Source: Alteromonas macleodii
Lineage (GTDB): Bacteria > Pseudomonadota > Gammaproteobacteria > Enterobacterales > Alteromonadaceae
NCBI RefSeq assembly: GCF_903772925.1
Contig: NZ_LR812090.1
Coordinates: 2,252,333 to 2,316,332 of the forward strand
DNA: 64,000 nt
Direction: 5' to 3'
Below the pieces are notes generated by a model. It was not told the DNA's origin. It did no database searches and saw only the letters and a program-made list of their open reading frames with translations. The position numbers and the translations under genes were made by a program. Below are positions 26,164-35,497 of this stretch, piece after piece (the stretch's first letter is position 1; each line of letters starts with the position of its first letter).

Positions 26164-26511
26164 CTATTCTCTTAACATGAATGTGTAATGGAATTCTCGT
26201 AAATCTCCTTCACTGGTTGTTACATAACAAGTTGCCAAAAGAGATTTTCCTGATATTTTCCCAATTTCTAGTGGTTTTAATATTCCTTCACCTAGTGCAC
26301 TAGTAAAATTATGTAATCTTATTACCATTTCCTTATTGACTACTTCACCTGTAAACCTAGGACCTTCAGAGTCTTTGATAAATTTATACCGAATCGTAAG
26401 GTTTGCTATTTCAAATTTGACCTCTGGTTCGGTTAAATGCACAACGCCAGATGCAATAACTTCACACCCAGAGGTTGTTACCTTGATTGGAATTTGACTG
26501 TTTTGAATCAA
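26164..26511 (-). CDS. DUF6864-like beta-rich protein, unknown function (island)
   Basis: The 115-residue soluble protein is predicted to be mostly beta strands. The order of segments is VIASGVVHLTEPEVKFEIAN, then VIRLHNFTSALGEG, then PLEIGKISGKSLLATCYV, then FHYTFMLRE. It recalls the DUF6864 family (short I/V-x-SG-x-V start, NF-x-x-LG-x-G, PL-IG, terminal Y-T-F); this match is from memory. The start is TTG 26511, with AAGGAG eight bases upstream and no better candidate. It is the first gene of the island operon, coupled to the two-helix membrane protein. A sensor or regulator role is inferred only from that partnership. Confidence 0.65.
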   Translation of the reverse strand: MIQNSQIPIKVTTSGCEVIASGVVHLTEPEVKFEIANLTIRYKFIKDSEGPRFTGEVVNKEMVIRLHNFTSALGEGILKPLEIGKISGKSLLATCYVTTSEGDLREFHYTFMLRE

Positions 26512-26680
26512 AAAAATTCTCCTTTGCTGATTCCAGTGCTAGTAATTTTATAGTAAGCGATTGAATCATTTTTCTATCAACAACCGTCTTATTTTAATTT
26601 TTCTTATATTAGTAACAAATTAGCTAAGTTGTTACTAGTTATGTTCTTTTTTTACTGTATAACAAGTGGTCTTAGGTAAT

Positions 26681-26702
26681 AAACGACCCATTGGGTCGTT
26701 TT
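26681..26702. terminator. Perfect hairpin with flanking A/T runs
   Basis: AAACGACCCA and TTGGGTCGTTTT are fully complementary with essentially no loop beyond the central bases. A-rich sequence lies on one side and four Ts on the other, so it could terminate transcription in either direction. It separates the secreted coiled-coil gene from the promoter region of the four-gene defence operon. Confidence 0.5.
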
Positions 26703-26876
26703 CCTGAATAAAGGGGAAAAGCAACTGTCAATATTTACCTAAACAATTGTCTGACTCTAAATAATGAAAATACTTTGATCAGCTATAGCGCCATTAGCAG
26801 ATTCTGATTTTCATCAGAATGACGAGTAGATAATCGCTGATAGATGAAGCCGGATATGAAAGTCGTAAAGGTCCGG

Positions 26877-26932
26877 AATACGTGCTCTTCTGCCGTTTAA
26901 TTACAAATAATTGAACGGCAGCTTTTGGCACA
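26877..26932. repeat. 56-bp hairpin repeat, copy A
   Basis: This copy matches 28370-28425 at 49 of 56 positions in the same orientation. Its core is a hairpin with arms CTGCCGTT and AACGGCAG. Both copies begin AATACGT and end GGCACA. The two copies bracket the secreted coiled-coil gene and most of the truncated remnant. Confidence 0.8.
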
Positions 26933-27023
26933 CAAAAGACTTTAAGACTTGAAAAACTAAGTCATCAAAAATGTCAGAAAAAGTGCTGACCAACCCAAAT
27001 TAGATACAGTCTAAAAGAATTTA

Positions 27024-28010
27024 CTAATCCACGTTTTCACAGTTAACCCATATTTTTCTGCTTCTATCAGAATTCAACAATGTGCATGTCCCAGAAAACA
27101 TACTGATGTCATCGAACCAAGCCTTGGTAGCGCGTTCAGTTATTGTGCAGCCTGCGAACAGTCGATTATCTTCTTGCGCTAATGCACCCATTTGCCGGTC
27201 AAACGCAGCTTCGCTGTAACATACGATACTGTTACGCTTAATAGTACGATTACCAATATTTTGGCTTCTGTTAGAGGTGGTGTCGTTTTTCCGAGCACCT
27301 ATACTGGCATTTTCAGCATTCAAGTCTGTAAGCAACTGTTGTTGCTCTTTGATACTGGCTTGTAATCTTCTTTTTTCTTCATTGGCAGCTTTTTGAGCTG
27401 CAACTTGCCGTTCTATCTCTCTTTTTTTCTCATTAAGTTCCGCAATCTCACGTTTTGTATTTTCTCTTTCACCCTTTACGGTATTACTCATATTGATTCG
27501 GTTATCTTCGATGTTCTGGATAGCACTTGAGAAAATAGACATAAAGTGCTCGTAACTCTTAATTCCAAAAACTTTGCTTTCTTTTCGATTTAATGAGTCA
27601 AAAGTATTAATGTACTCCACCATTTCCATTTGCTCATCAATGTTAAAGCTGTTTATCTGCTTCCAACGACTTTCATAAACGGTAAAAGCTTTTGCAAAAA
27701 GAGTGTCTTTTTTAGACTCACTGCAAAAAGGATACATTTCCTTATAGGTTTCGCCCCAGATGAATGGCGACTTTTTATAAGCTTTGTATATATCCTCGAT
27801 AATATTTTTTTCCTTGAGTACCTGCTGCATATCAAACACATTCTCTATTGTTGAGAAATCAAAATCTTGATATTTCAAAGCAAGCTTGAGATAGGGTATG
27901 GTTTCTGAGCCACCGAAGCTGAAACCTAGCTCCTGATAGTCACATTTTGGATTTGCGCTGCTGACGCTTGCAAAGAAAGTCAAAGCTAAAAATGAGAGGA
28001 GGCGTGTCAT
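27024..28010 (-). CDS. Secreted coiled-coil protein of unknown function (island)
   Basis: The 328-residue protein begins with a clear Sec signal peptide (MTRLLSFLALTFFASVSSA, cleavage near 19). A helical domain follows (20-175) with two early cysteines. A long charged coiled coil (about 178-238; TKREIAELNEKKREIERQVA is typical) leads to a C-terminal domain with four cysteines (SIVCYSEAAF, FAGCTITE, SGTCTLL, VNCENVD) that are suited to disulphides. I recognise no family. Base composition is AT-richer than the flanking core genes. It lies between two copies of a 56-bp repeat, which suggests acquisition. Confidence 0.75.
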   Translation of the reverse strand: MTRLLSFLALTFFASVSSANPKCDYQELGFSFGGSETIPYLKLALKYQDFDFSTIENVFDMQQVLKEKNIIEDIYKAYKKSPFIWGETYKEMYPFCSESKKDTLFAKAFTVYESRWKQINSFNIDEQMEMVEYINTFDSLNRKESKVFGIKSYEHFMSIFSSAIQNIEDNRINMSNTVKGERENTKREIAELNEKKREIERQVAAQKAANEEKRRLQASIKEQQQLLTDLNAENASIGARKNDTTSNRSQNIGNRTIKRNSIVCYSEAAFDRQMGALAQEDNRLFAGCTITERATKAWFDDISMFSGTCTLLNSDRSRKIWVNCENVD

Positions 28011-28100
28011 ATAACATCCTTTTAAATACCAACACTCGCTTAAGTTCGCATAAATAGATTTAAATAGCTAGCAGTTGTACTTATTTAAGTACTGACTCTT

Positions 28101-28328
28101 CTACCACACACCATCATTAGAACCATTAGCCGCAACAACTATAGAGTTTTCTTTTAACCACACCTCTCCGCTGTACCATTTCTTTAATACACCATAAGAC
28201 GATTTGAAGTTATTAATACCTTTTCTTAATGACGTTCTATTGCAGTGAACTGTCTTTGGATACGACGCTCGACCATAGCTCATGAACTGGTCTTCAGAGC
28301 AGGCACAGTTTTGACCGTGATGGTTTAT
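28101..28328 (-). pseudogene. Truncated 3' remnant of an unknown small gene
   Basis: An ATG at 28283 would give only 60 residues. The frame is open further upstream, and the residues just before the ATG (INHHGQNCACSEDQF) look like genuine protein, continuing smoothly into MSYGRASYPKTVHCN. That upstream reading enters repeat copy B and has no ATG, GTG or TTG with a ribosome site before a TGA. The simplest reading is the C-terminal part of a small cysteine-containing protein, ending SNDGVW, whose 5' end was lost at the repeat. An intact 60-residue gene starting at 28283 cannot be excluded. Confidence 0.45.
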
Positions 28329-28631
28329 GAAAAAATTGAAGCCCTTAAAACTAAATAACCGATGTCTGCAATACGTACTCTCCTGCTGTTTAATAACAAA
28401 TGATTGAACGGCAGCTCATGGCACAAATCGGAATTTATAGCCTAACCTCTAAAATTCTGTTCCCTATCCTTAGCAAAACTTTAAGCCTCAACAGATGAAC
28501 CTACTTATTGGACGAAGCTATGATAGAGAAAGTATGTAAGAGAATAGTTGTTAGGATTAAATGAAGCGATGACCGCCGCTATTAACGCGAGCTATATTAG
28601 CGGCGGATTAGTATTAACTAATAAACGGGTT
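28329..28631. other. Gene-free stretch at the right island edge
   Basis: No supported coding sequence. It contains copy B of the 56-bp repeat and, at 28573-28606, a strong hairpin with arms CCGCCGCTA and TAGCGGCGG. The hairpin lies about 25 bp downstream of the leftward DEAD-box helicase gene and may serve as its terminator, although no clear T-run follows. Confidence 0.5.
28370..28425. repeat. 56-bp hairpin repeat, copy B
   Basis: This is the second copy of the repeat at 26877-26932, with seven mismatches and the same orientation. The stem arms here are CTGCTGTT and AACGGCAG, with one G-T pair replacing a G-C pair, so the hairpin survives the change. It lies at the point where the remnant gene loses its start. 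Confidence 0.8.
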
Positions 28632-29957
28632 TTACTCGTCGTCATCCTGCTGTGTATTTCTTGGTTTGCGTTTCACAGGAACCATTCCGATATCTTCACC
28701 CAGCATGGTGTCAACGCGCTTTTTCACATTTGTTTTAACAGGTTTAGCCACACGCTTTTTACCATTTTGCGCGCTGGCTTTTTTCGACACTTTTTTCTTT
28801 GGTTTGAAACCCTTGAACGAGGCTGCGAATTCGTCGTGCGGTGAGCACTCTAAAGCATATTGAAGGTGACTCTTAAGCCCTTCAAAACTGTTCCAATCGC
28901 GCGGGCCAATTAACGAGAAAGCTTCGCCTTTTTGCCCAGCACGACCTGTGCGGCCAATACGGTGAATATACTCATCGGCGTTTTTGGGTAGGTCGAAGTT
29001 AACTACCAAGCCAACCTTTGACAAATCCAGACCACGAGAAGCGAGGTCAGTGGTAACCAAAATACTGTGCTGCCCACGAGCAAATGCACTCATTACTGCT
29101 GCGCGTTGGCTTTGTAGCATATCACCACGAAGAGCAATAGCTTCTAAATTCTCTTCGTTAAGCAATGCTGCAATTCTATCGGTATCTTCACGGGTAGCAG
29201 TAAATACGATAGCTTGGTTGTAGGTACGATTGGCCAGTTCAAACTGTAAGATTTGATCTTTGTTATCAACGTTGTCTGCAAAGAAGCACTTCTGCTCAAT
29301 GTCGCCATGCTCTGCCGTTGAGTCTCCTACCGCTACGCGTACAGCACCTTTGGTCAACTGCGTTGTCATATGCTTAAGCTCAATATTATCGAGCGTGGCA
29401 GAAAACAGCATAGTTTGACGTTTTCTGTGATCAGCATAGTCGTTAATCATTTTAAGCTGAGCAGAGAAGCCTAAATCTAACATTCGATCGGCTTCATCAA
29501 AAATCAGCAACTCTAGACCGTTTAGATACACGCTTTTGTCTAAAAGGTGATCGGCAACCCGACCCGCTGTACCCACGATGATATGAGGGTTGCGTCGAAG
29601 CGCTTTAACTTGGTCGTTGTAGTTTTCGCCGCCCACAATAAGCGAACACGTAAGATTTAAGCCCGTGCACATTGACTTGGCTTCAATGAAAACCTGTTTA
29701 GCGAGTTCACGGGTAGGAGCAAGGATAAGTGCACGCGGGTCTTGTCTGCTTAACGCTTTTTGCGACATTAGCCGGTTTAAAGCAGGTACTAAAAAGGCGA
29801 AGGTTTTACCTGACCCTGTTTTTGAAGACGCGATAATATCCTTACCCTGTATGGCAGGAAGCATAGTACGTTCTTGAATTTCGGTTAGCGTCGAAATGTT
29901 TTTCGTTTCGAGCTTTGAAATAATTTTATGATGGACAGGTAAATCAGTAACTAGCAA
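28632..29957 (-). CDS. DEAD-box ATP-dependent RNA helicase
   Basis: The 441-residue protein has the ordered DEAD-box motifs: Q motif near ISTLTEIQERTMLPAIQ, motif I as ASSKTGSGKT (serine replaces the usual Q of AQTGSGKT-type motifs), Ia PTRELA, GG, TAGR, motif II DEAD, motif III SAT, and motif VI HRIGRTGR. A lysine-rich basic tail (about 375-441) probably binds RNA. The start appears to be TTG 29957, as the frame is closed by TAA a few codons upstream. It belongs to the RhlE/SrmB/DeaD group, but a specific assignment is not made. It forms the right flank of the accessory island. Confidence 0.92.
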   Translation of the reverse strand: MLVTDLPVHHKIISKLETKNISTLTEIQERTMLPAIQGKDIIASSKTGSGKTFAFLVPALNRLMSQKALSRQDPRALILAPTRELAKQVFIEAKSMCTGLNLTCSLIVGGENYNDQVKALRRNPHIIVGTAGRVADHLLDKSVYLNGLELLIFDEADRMLDLGFSAQLKMINDYADHRKRQTMLFSATLDNIELKHMTTQLTKGAVRVAVGDSTAEHGDIEQKCFFADNVDNKDQILQFELANRTYNQAIVFTATREDTDRIAALLNEENLEAIALRGDMLQSQRAAVMSAFARGQHSILVTTDLASRGLDLSKVGLVVNFDLPKNADEYIHRIGRTGRAGQKGEAFSLIGPRDWNSFEGLKSHLQYALECSPHDEFAASFKGFKPKKKVSKKASAQNGKKRVAKPVKTNVKKRVDTMLGEDIGMVPVKRKPRNTQQDDDE

Positions 29958-30241
29958 GAAAGGTGAGCCTTTTTAAAAATAACGTTCGTGCGCATTATCC
30001 CTTAATGCACAGTGTATTAAAAGGCTTATTGCGTTACCCGCTTTAAACTCGGGTGTATGGCACTGATAACGAACAATCAATGCCTGTAGTGGGGCAGGAT
30101 ATTAATATAAACGAATTAGCGTGTTGCCTTACGAGTCGCGCTTACCTTGAACACATTATGTGCTACTTAGTAAGCGCGGCCTAATTAAACGTAAATGTAT
30201 AAAGTTGTATGTAAGCGTATCGTGTTTACCTATTGAACTTA

Positions 30242-30895
30242 CTAAAACTGCATCTCTGGTACGTTTTCAGGTACAACAAGGTTTCCTCCGGTTTTCTCTC
30301 TGATTTCATCTACGCTCACGCCTGGTGCGCGCTCCTGAAGAACAAAGGAGCCGTCTTCAACGCTCAGAACTGCTAAGTCAGTAATTATGCGTGTGATACA
30401 GTTCACGCCGGTTAACGGTAATGTACATTCGCTTAGTAACTTAGGATTACCGCGTTTATCGGTATGGGTCATGGTAACAATTATGTTTTTCGCGCCAGCA
30501 ACAAGGTCCATGGCGCCGCCCATACCTTTAACCAGTTTGCCCGGTATCATCCACGAGGCAATATTGCCCGATACATCAACTTCAAAAGCACCTAGCACAG
30601 TAAAATCTACATGTCCGCCACGGATCATGGCGAAGCTCTCGGCACTGTTGAATATTGATGCGCCGGTTATAGCTGTCACCGTCTCTTTACCTGCGTTTAT
30701 CATGTCGGCATCAACTTCACTTTCAGTCGGGTAACGCCCCATACCCAAAAGGCCGTTTTCCGACTGCAGCATAACGCTAATATCATCGGGGACATAATTA
30801 GCCGCAAGGGTAGGGATACCAATGCCTAAATTCACGTAATCTCCATCTTTGAACTCTTGGGCTACGCGCATTGCAATCTGTTCTCTGCTAAGCAT
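30242..30895 (-). CDS. scoB: 3-oxoacid CoA-transferase subunit B
   Basis: With ScoA this subunit transfers CoA from succinyl-CoA (or another acyl-CoA) to acetoacetate or a related 3-oxoacid. The 217-residue protein has the catalytic glutamate E46 in the conserved SENG motif (LQSENGLLG) and the glycine loop NLGIGIPTL. Its ATG overlaps the scoA stop by one base (TAATG), giving tight coupling. The pair could equally be of the AtoDA type, and substrate choice is unclear from sequence. A long stem-loop at 30137-30178 lies downstream. Confidence 0.9.
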   Translation of the reverse strand: MLSREQIAMRVAQEFKDGDYVNLGIGIPTLAANYVPDDISVMLQSENGLLGMGRYPTESEVDADMINAGKETVTAITGASIFNSAESFAMIRGGHVDFTVLGAFEVDVSGNIASWMIPGKLVKGMGGAMDLVAGAKNIIVTMTHTDKRGNPKLLSECTLPLTGVNCITRIITDLAVLSVEDGSFVLQERAPGVSVDEIREKTGGNLVVPENVPEMQF

Positions 30896-31602
30896 TATAC
30901 GGTCTCCTTACTAACTACACGGCGCTCTATGCGTTTCTCAAATGAACCTTTAATCACGCGATTTACATAAATCCCTGGCGTATGGATTTCGCTAGGGTTA
31001 AGCTCGCCAGGCTCTACAATTTCTTCTGCTTCTACAACAGTGATCTTGCCGGCGGTTGCTGCCATAGGGTTAAAGTTTTGTGCCGTGTGGCGATAAACAC
31101 AGTTACCGTAAGTGTCTGCTTTCCAGGCTTTTACAATTGCAAAGTCGCCAGTGATGGCATGCTCAAGAATATAAGGGCGCCCATCAAACTCTTTAACTTC
31201 TTTCCCTTCACCAACCGGCGTGCCATAACCTGTGGCAGTGTAGAATGCGGGTATTCCTGCACCACCAGCTCGCATTTTTTCAGCTAACGTGCCTTGTGGG
31301 GTGAGTTCAACTTCCAACTCACCGTTGAGTAATTGCTTTTCAAACAACGCATTTTCACCGACATAGGAAGATACCATTTTTGATATTTGTTTATCTTCTA
31401 ACAATAGACCTAATCCAAAACCATCAACACCACAGTTGTTAGACACTACGGTAAGGCCTGACACTCCCATCATCTTAATTTGACTAATTAGGCCTTCTGG
31501 AATTCCGCAAAGGCCGAAGCCTCCAGCAATGACCGTCATACCATCTTCAAGGCCTGCCATGGCTTCATCGTACGAGGATACAACTTTGTTAAACCCTGCC
31601 AT
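30895..31602 (-). CDS. scoA: 3-oxoacid CoA-transferase subunit A
   Basis: The 235-residue alpha subunit has the family glycine-rich start [18 protein letters not shown] and the [11 protein letters not shown] segment. It pairs with ScoB to form the heterotetrameric transferase. A ribosome site (GGAG) precedes ATG 31602. It is divergent from a LysR-type regulator gene, the standard arrangement for control by that regulator. Near the 3' end is [17 protein letters not shown], conserved in succinyl-CoA:3-ketoacid transferases. In this organism it would handle acetoacetate from leucine or fatty acid catabolism. Confidence 0.92.
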   Translation of the reverse strand: MAGFNKVVSSYDEAMAGLEDGMTVIAGGFGLCGIPEGLISQIKMMGVSGLTVVSNNCGVDGFGLGLLLEDKQISKMVSSYVGENALFEKQLLNGELEVELTPQGTLAEKMRAGGAGIPAFYTATGYGTPVGEGKEVKEFDGRPYILEHAITGDFAIVKAWKADTYGNCVYRHTAQNFNPMAATAGKITVVEAEEIVEPGELNPSEIHTPGIYVNRVIKGSFEKRIERRVVSKETV

Positions 31603-31682
31603 TTTTTATCTCCAATGCTTTTGTTAAAAATAAGTATCAGCATTGTTGCAAGATATGTAAAATCGAATTAATCTTTCAATTG

Positions 31683-31697
31683 ATAAATATAATTTAT
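31683..31697. promoter_or_regulatory. Palindrome in the scoA-lysR divergent promoter region
   Basis: ATAAAT and ATTTAT are perfect six-base arms around ATA, 26 bp before the regulator start and about 80 bp before scoA. It is a reasonable candidate for the LysR-type regulator's recognition site, but AT-rich palindromes arise easily by chance. Confidence 0.3.
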
Positions 31698-31722
31698 TAA
31701 TTAGCCATAAAGGATGACACTT

Positions 31723-32616
31723 ATGGATGTCTCTTACCGTCAAGTAAAGGCGTTTGTTGAAGTGGCTAAGTCTTCAACCTTTGCGGAAGCTGCGGTGAAC
31801 CTGCACCTAACCCAACCCGCTTTGTCTTCTGCGATAAAAAAAATGGAAGAGCAATTAGGCGGTAAATTGTTTCAGCGTAATACACGCAACGTAAGCTTAA
31901 CGCCTGAAGGAGAGGTGTTATTCCCGAACGCGTTACGTTTACTTCATGACTGGGACAACACTTTTTCAGACATGCAAAACCTATTCGCTATGGCGAAGGG
32001 TCAACTCACTGTATGTGCTATGCCTTCTTTTGCCGAGTCACATCTGCCCAATATATTATCGATGTTTCATCAACGTACTCCTAACGTAAACCTAAGAATA
32101 GTGGATGTTGTTATGGAGCAAGTTATTCACGAAGTAACTACCGGGCGCAGTGAAATAGGCTTTTCTTTCGAGCCAGAACGCAAAGATGGGCTGGTGTTCA
32201 ACAGCCTTTTTACCGATGAGTTTGTTGTAGTAGGAAATAAAACGTTGTTGCCTAACTTGGGCAAAGCACTCAATTGGAGGGATTGCCTCCAGTTCCCTCT
32301 AGTAATGATGAACCGGGGATCAGCGGTACGTCACTGGACACAGTCTAAGCTTCAGCAGTACGGCGAGTTAAATATTATCGCAGAAACAGGGCAACTATCT
32401 ACACTTGGAAAACTTATACAAAATGGTTTGGGCATATCTATTATGCCTGCAATTTGTAAAGATCAAATGGAGGGGCTTGGTCTTGTGGCCCAAAGCATTG
32501 CTGATGAGCCTTTAGTGAAAAGCATTGGTATAATCAAAAACGCAAGAAAGGGGTTGTCGTTACCCGCTCAGTCAATATGGGACTTGGCTATTGCGCATTA
32601 TGCTCAAACAGCATAA
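31723..32616 (+). CDS. LysR-type transcriptional regulator divergent from scoAB
   Basis: The protein has an N-terminal winged helix-turn-helix (RQVKAFVEVAKSSTFAEAAV, then LHLTQPALSSAIKKMEEQLG) and a C-terminal periplasmic-binding-fold effector domain (about 90-297). ATG 31714 sits on top of the AAGGA ribosome site, so ATG 31723, eight bases beyond it, is the better start (297 residues). Divergent orientation implies that it controls scoAB and itself. The inducer is unknown; an acyl-CoA or 3-oxoacid is a natural guess. Confidence 0.92.
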   Translation: MDVSYRQVKAFVEVAKSSTFAEAAVNLHLTQPALSSAIKKMEEQLGGKLFQRNTRNVSLTPEGEVLFPNALRLLHDWDNTFSDMQNLFAMAKGQLTVCAMPSFAESHLPNILSMFHQRTPNVNLRIVDVVMEQVIHEVTTGRSEIGFSFEPERKDGLVFNSLFTDEFVVVGNKTLLPNLGKALNWRDCLQFPLVMMNRGSAVRHWTQSKLQQYGELNIIAETGQLSTLGKLIQNGLGISIMPAICKDQMEGLGLVAQSIADEPLVKSIGIIKNARKGLSLPAQSIWDLAIAHYAQTA

Positions 32617-32644
32617 TACGCAATGTATTTGACGAGAGTAGGGA

Positions 32645-33403
32645 CTACCACTTCTTTTTAGGAGCGAATAGCTCGTCCAGTTCGTCTCTTTCCTCTTCTT
32701 GCTTTTTAGCGCGATCTTTTTCGTTAACGCTCTTAAGATTGCTTTGAATTTCGTTAAGCCACTCGTTGAGTGTGGAAAGTTTAGATGCAGAGTATTCATC
32801 CTGTGGGTTCTGATTTTCCAGCGCCGTTTTGGCTTTTTCAAAATATTGTCTTGCTGAACCCAACATATTGGTTTGCAGTGCTGCGCGGCCGCGCTTAATA
32901 AGCGTCTCTACGTTTACTTTGACCTGCAAACGTTCCAATTGTTTATCTTCATCCATAAATACTTTTGAATCAATTTGCCCTTTGCTATGTTCAGAGCGAA
33001 GCACTATGCGCAGTTTCTTAACTGCTTGGATGTACTGAATTATCATTTTATCGTTATCTGGCAGCGAAAACTCAGAGGCCCTCGTCGACTTGTCAGAGAG
33101 CGCCGCTGCTGTGGCTTGCTCGCTACTCGCTATCCGTTGTTTTAATTCTGCGGTGCTCGATAATTCATTCATGGTTTTGAGCGCATTAAGAATTCGGTTG
33201 TGAAGAATACCCATGATTCGTGAAGAAACCGGCATATTTACACTTGCCGCTATAATATTCTCGGTTTCATCAACAATAGTGCGCTGTTTCGCCAACTCAG
33301 TTCGACGCTCTGCTTCTTGTTTTTGACGATGTTGTTGGATTGCATTAATGAAAATAGCTGCGATTAGCAAAACAACAATCAAAATAATAATAATCACGTA
33401 CAT
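32645..33403 (-). CDS. Membrane-anchored coiled-coil protein of unknown function
   Basis: The 252-residue protein has one N-terminal transmembrane helix (about residues 2-23, strongly hydrophobic) followed by a basic, glutamine-rich stretch and a long helical cytoplasmic region. Segments near 150-205 (LIKRGRAALQTNMLGSARQY, then FEKAKTALENQ) resemble a TPR helix pair. The C-terminus is charged and ends LDELFAPKKKW. I do not recognise a family. It is convergent with the LysR gene and lies downstream of the small histidine kinase gene on the same strand, with a 94-bp gap, so co-transcription is possible. Confidence 0.75.
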   Translation of the reverse strand: MYVIIIILIVVLLIAAIFINAIQQHRQKQEAERRTELAKQRTIVDETENIIAASVNMPVSSRIMGILHNRILNALKTMNELSSTAELKQRIASSEQATAAALSDKSTRASEFSLPDNDKMIIQYIQAVKKLRIVLRSEHSKGQIDSKVFMDEDKQLERLQVKVNVETLIKRGRAALQTNMLGSARQYFEKAKTALENQNPQDEYSASKLSTLNEWLNEIQSNLKSVNEKDRAKKQEEERDELDELFAPKKKW

Positions 33404-33497
33404 GCGTGTGTTTCCGTCTGTTTTTACATCTTATAACGTCAGTTTTTTATCAACCATGAGCGTTACTTTTTGAATTATCTATTGTTATCGGACAATC

Positions 33498-34202
33498 TTA
33501 CGGTATTTTTACTTCAAATACACTCCCGCCTAGGCTTCCACCATTATAAAGGGTAATTGATCCTATTCTGTCGCCTTGCGAATGCGCATTTGCAATGAGT
33601 TTAGCAAAGAACAGCCCAAGGCCTGTTCTACCTTGGCTTAATTCAAAGTCACATAGCGCGTCGTGGCTTTTAGACAACATTGCTTCGGGGTATCCACTAC
33701 CGTCATCTTCAACCCTTAAAGTCATAAACTCATCTTCATCAGTATGGGCTGAAACAAGTATCTTTGATGTGCCATAGCGCATTGCATTTATAATCACATC
33801 GTTTAAAAGCAAATAAATTAACTCGCTGTCTAAATACCAACTTAGGTCTTCTTCAGCATCGACAGTAATTTCTATATTTTTTTGAGATACGTAGAGTGCG
33901 TTGGAGCCGACAACATCCTCAACTAAATCTTTGACAAAACTTTCATCAACAGTAATAGGCAGGCTTTCTAATTCTGCTCGATATAAAGAGAGTATCTGAA
34001 CAAGATTCGTGTTTAGCCTTGATGCTTCATAATGGACACTTGCTACTTGTTCTCTTGCTTCAGTGTTTTGCGGAGAAAGCGAATCGCTCAATGTTTCAAT
34101 AGATTGAATTAAAAGAAATAATGAATTCTTCATATCGTGTACAGCAGCAGCTAATACAGATGAAAAATCGATTGAAGATGTAACTTGTTTACTACTGCTC
34201 AT
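33498..34202 (-). CDS. Small cytoplasmic sensor histidine kinase (orphan)
   Basis: The 234-residue protein consists only of a dimerisation/phosphoacceptor helix (AAVHDMKNSLFLLIQSIETL, histidine near 18) and a HATPase_c domain. That domain has N box LLLNDVIINAMRYG, G1 DDGSG and G2 TGLGLFFAKL. There is no transmembrane or sensory domain, so input probably comes from a partner protein. No response regulator gene is adjacent. The TPR-type response regulators elsewhere in the window lack their own kinase and are possible partners, but this is speculative. Confidence 0.88.
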   Translation of the reverse strand: MSSSKQVTSSIDFSSVLAAAVHDMKNSLFLLIQSIETLSDSLSPQNTEAREQVASVHYEASRLNTNLVQILSLYRAELESLPITVDESFVKDLVEDVVGSNALYVSQKNIEITVDAEEDLSWYLDSELIYLLLNDVIINAMRYGTSKILVSAHTDEDEFMTLRVEDDGSGYPEAMLSKSHDALCDFELSQGRTGLGLFFAKLIANAHSQGDRIGSITLYNGGSLGGSVFEVKIP

Positions 34203-34380
34203 TATCTATTAAACGCCGTGCGACTCTTTAACCCTAAACATACTGTAGAAGAGATTAGAAAATGAAGGGCAAATTACGCGTAAATTTGTAAAAAAATGAA
34301 TTAAATTCAACTTTATAATGCTAATTTTGTAATAGCAACTAGTAAAAAACCGTAGTTTTGGTTATAACGGAGGGAGTAAA

Positions 34381-35387
<1,007 letters not shown>

Positions 35388-35410
35388 CGTTGTGAAAAAC
35401 CAATACGAAT

Positions 35411-35436
35411 AAAAAAGGGGCTGTCGCCCCTTTTTT
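35411..35436 (+). terminator. Intrinsic terminator after cysB
   Basis: AAAAAAGGGGC and GCCCCTTTTTT form a perfect hairpin with a TGTC loop, 23 bp after the cysB stop. The A-run on one side and T-run on the other make it potentially bidirectional. The IS inserted just beyond it. Confidence 0.92.
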
Positions 35437-35497
35437 AGTTTTTGTTGACCCATCCTAAATAACGTTGACACTTTTCAAACTTAATTTGGAGAGTGTA

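Larger units (their letters stand above)
26512..27023. other. Gene-free stretch with hairpins and repeat copy A
   Basis: No coding sequence is supported here. The part nearest 26512 must hold the promoter of the leftward island operon and is very AT-rich. Further right are a perfect palindromic hairpin (26681-26702), a second hairpin at 26801-26820 (ATTCTGAT with ATCAGAAT) and copy A of the 56-bp repeat (26877-26932). This lies downstream of the secreted coiled-coil gene. Confidence 0.6.

Noticed and set aside
26877..28425. CRISPR array from the two repeats
   Set aside because: Only two copies exist, spaced 1.4 kb apart, with no regular spacers and no cas genes.
30137..30178. Terminator of scoAB
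   Set aside because: A nine-base stem (CGCGCTTAC with GTAAGCGCG) with a nested palindrome is present, but there is no T-run on either strand, so it is not called as a terminator.
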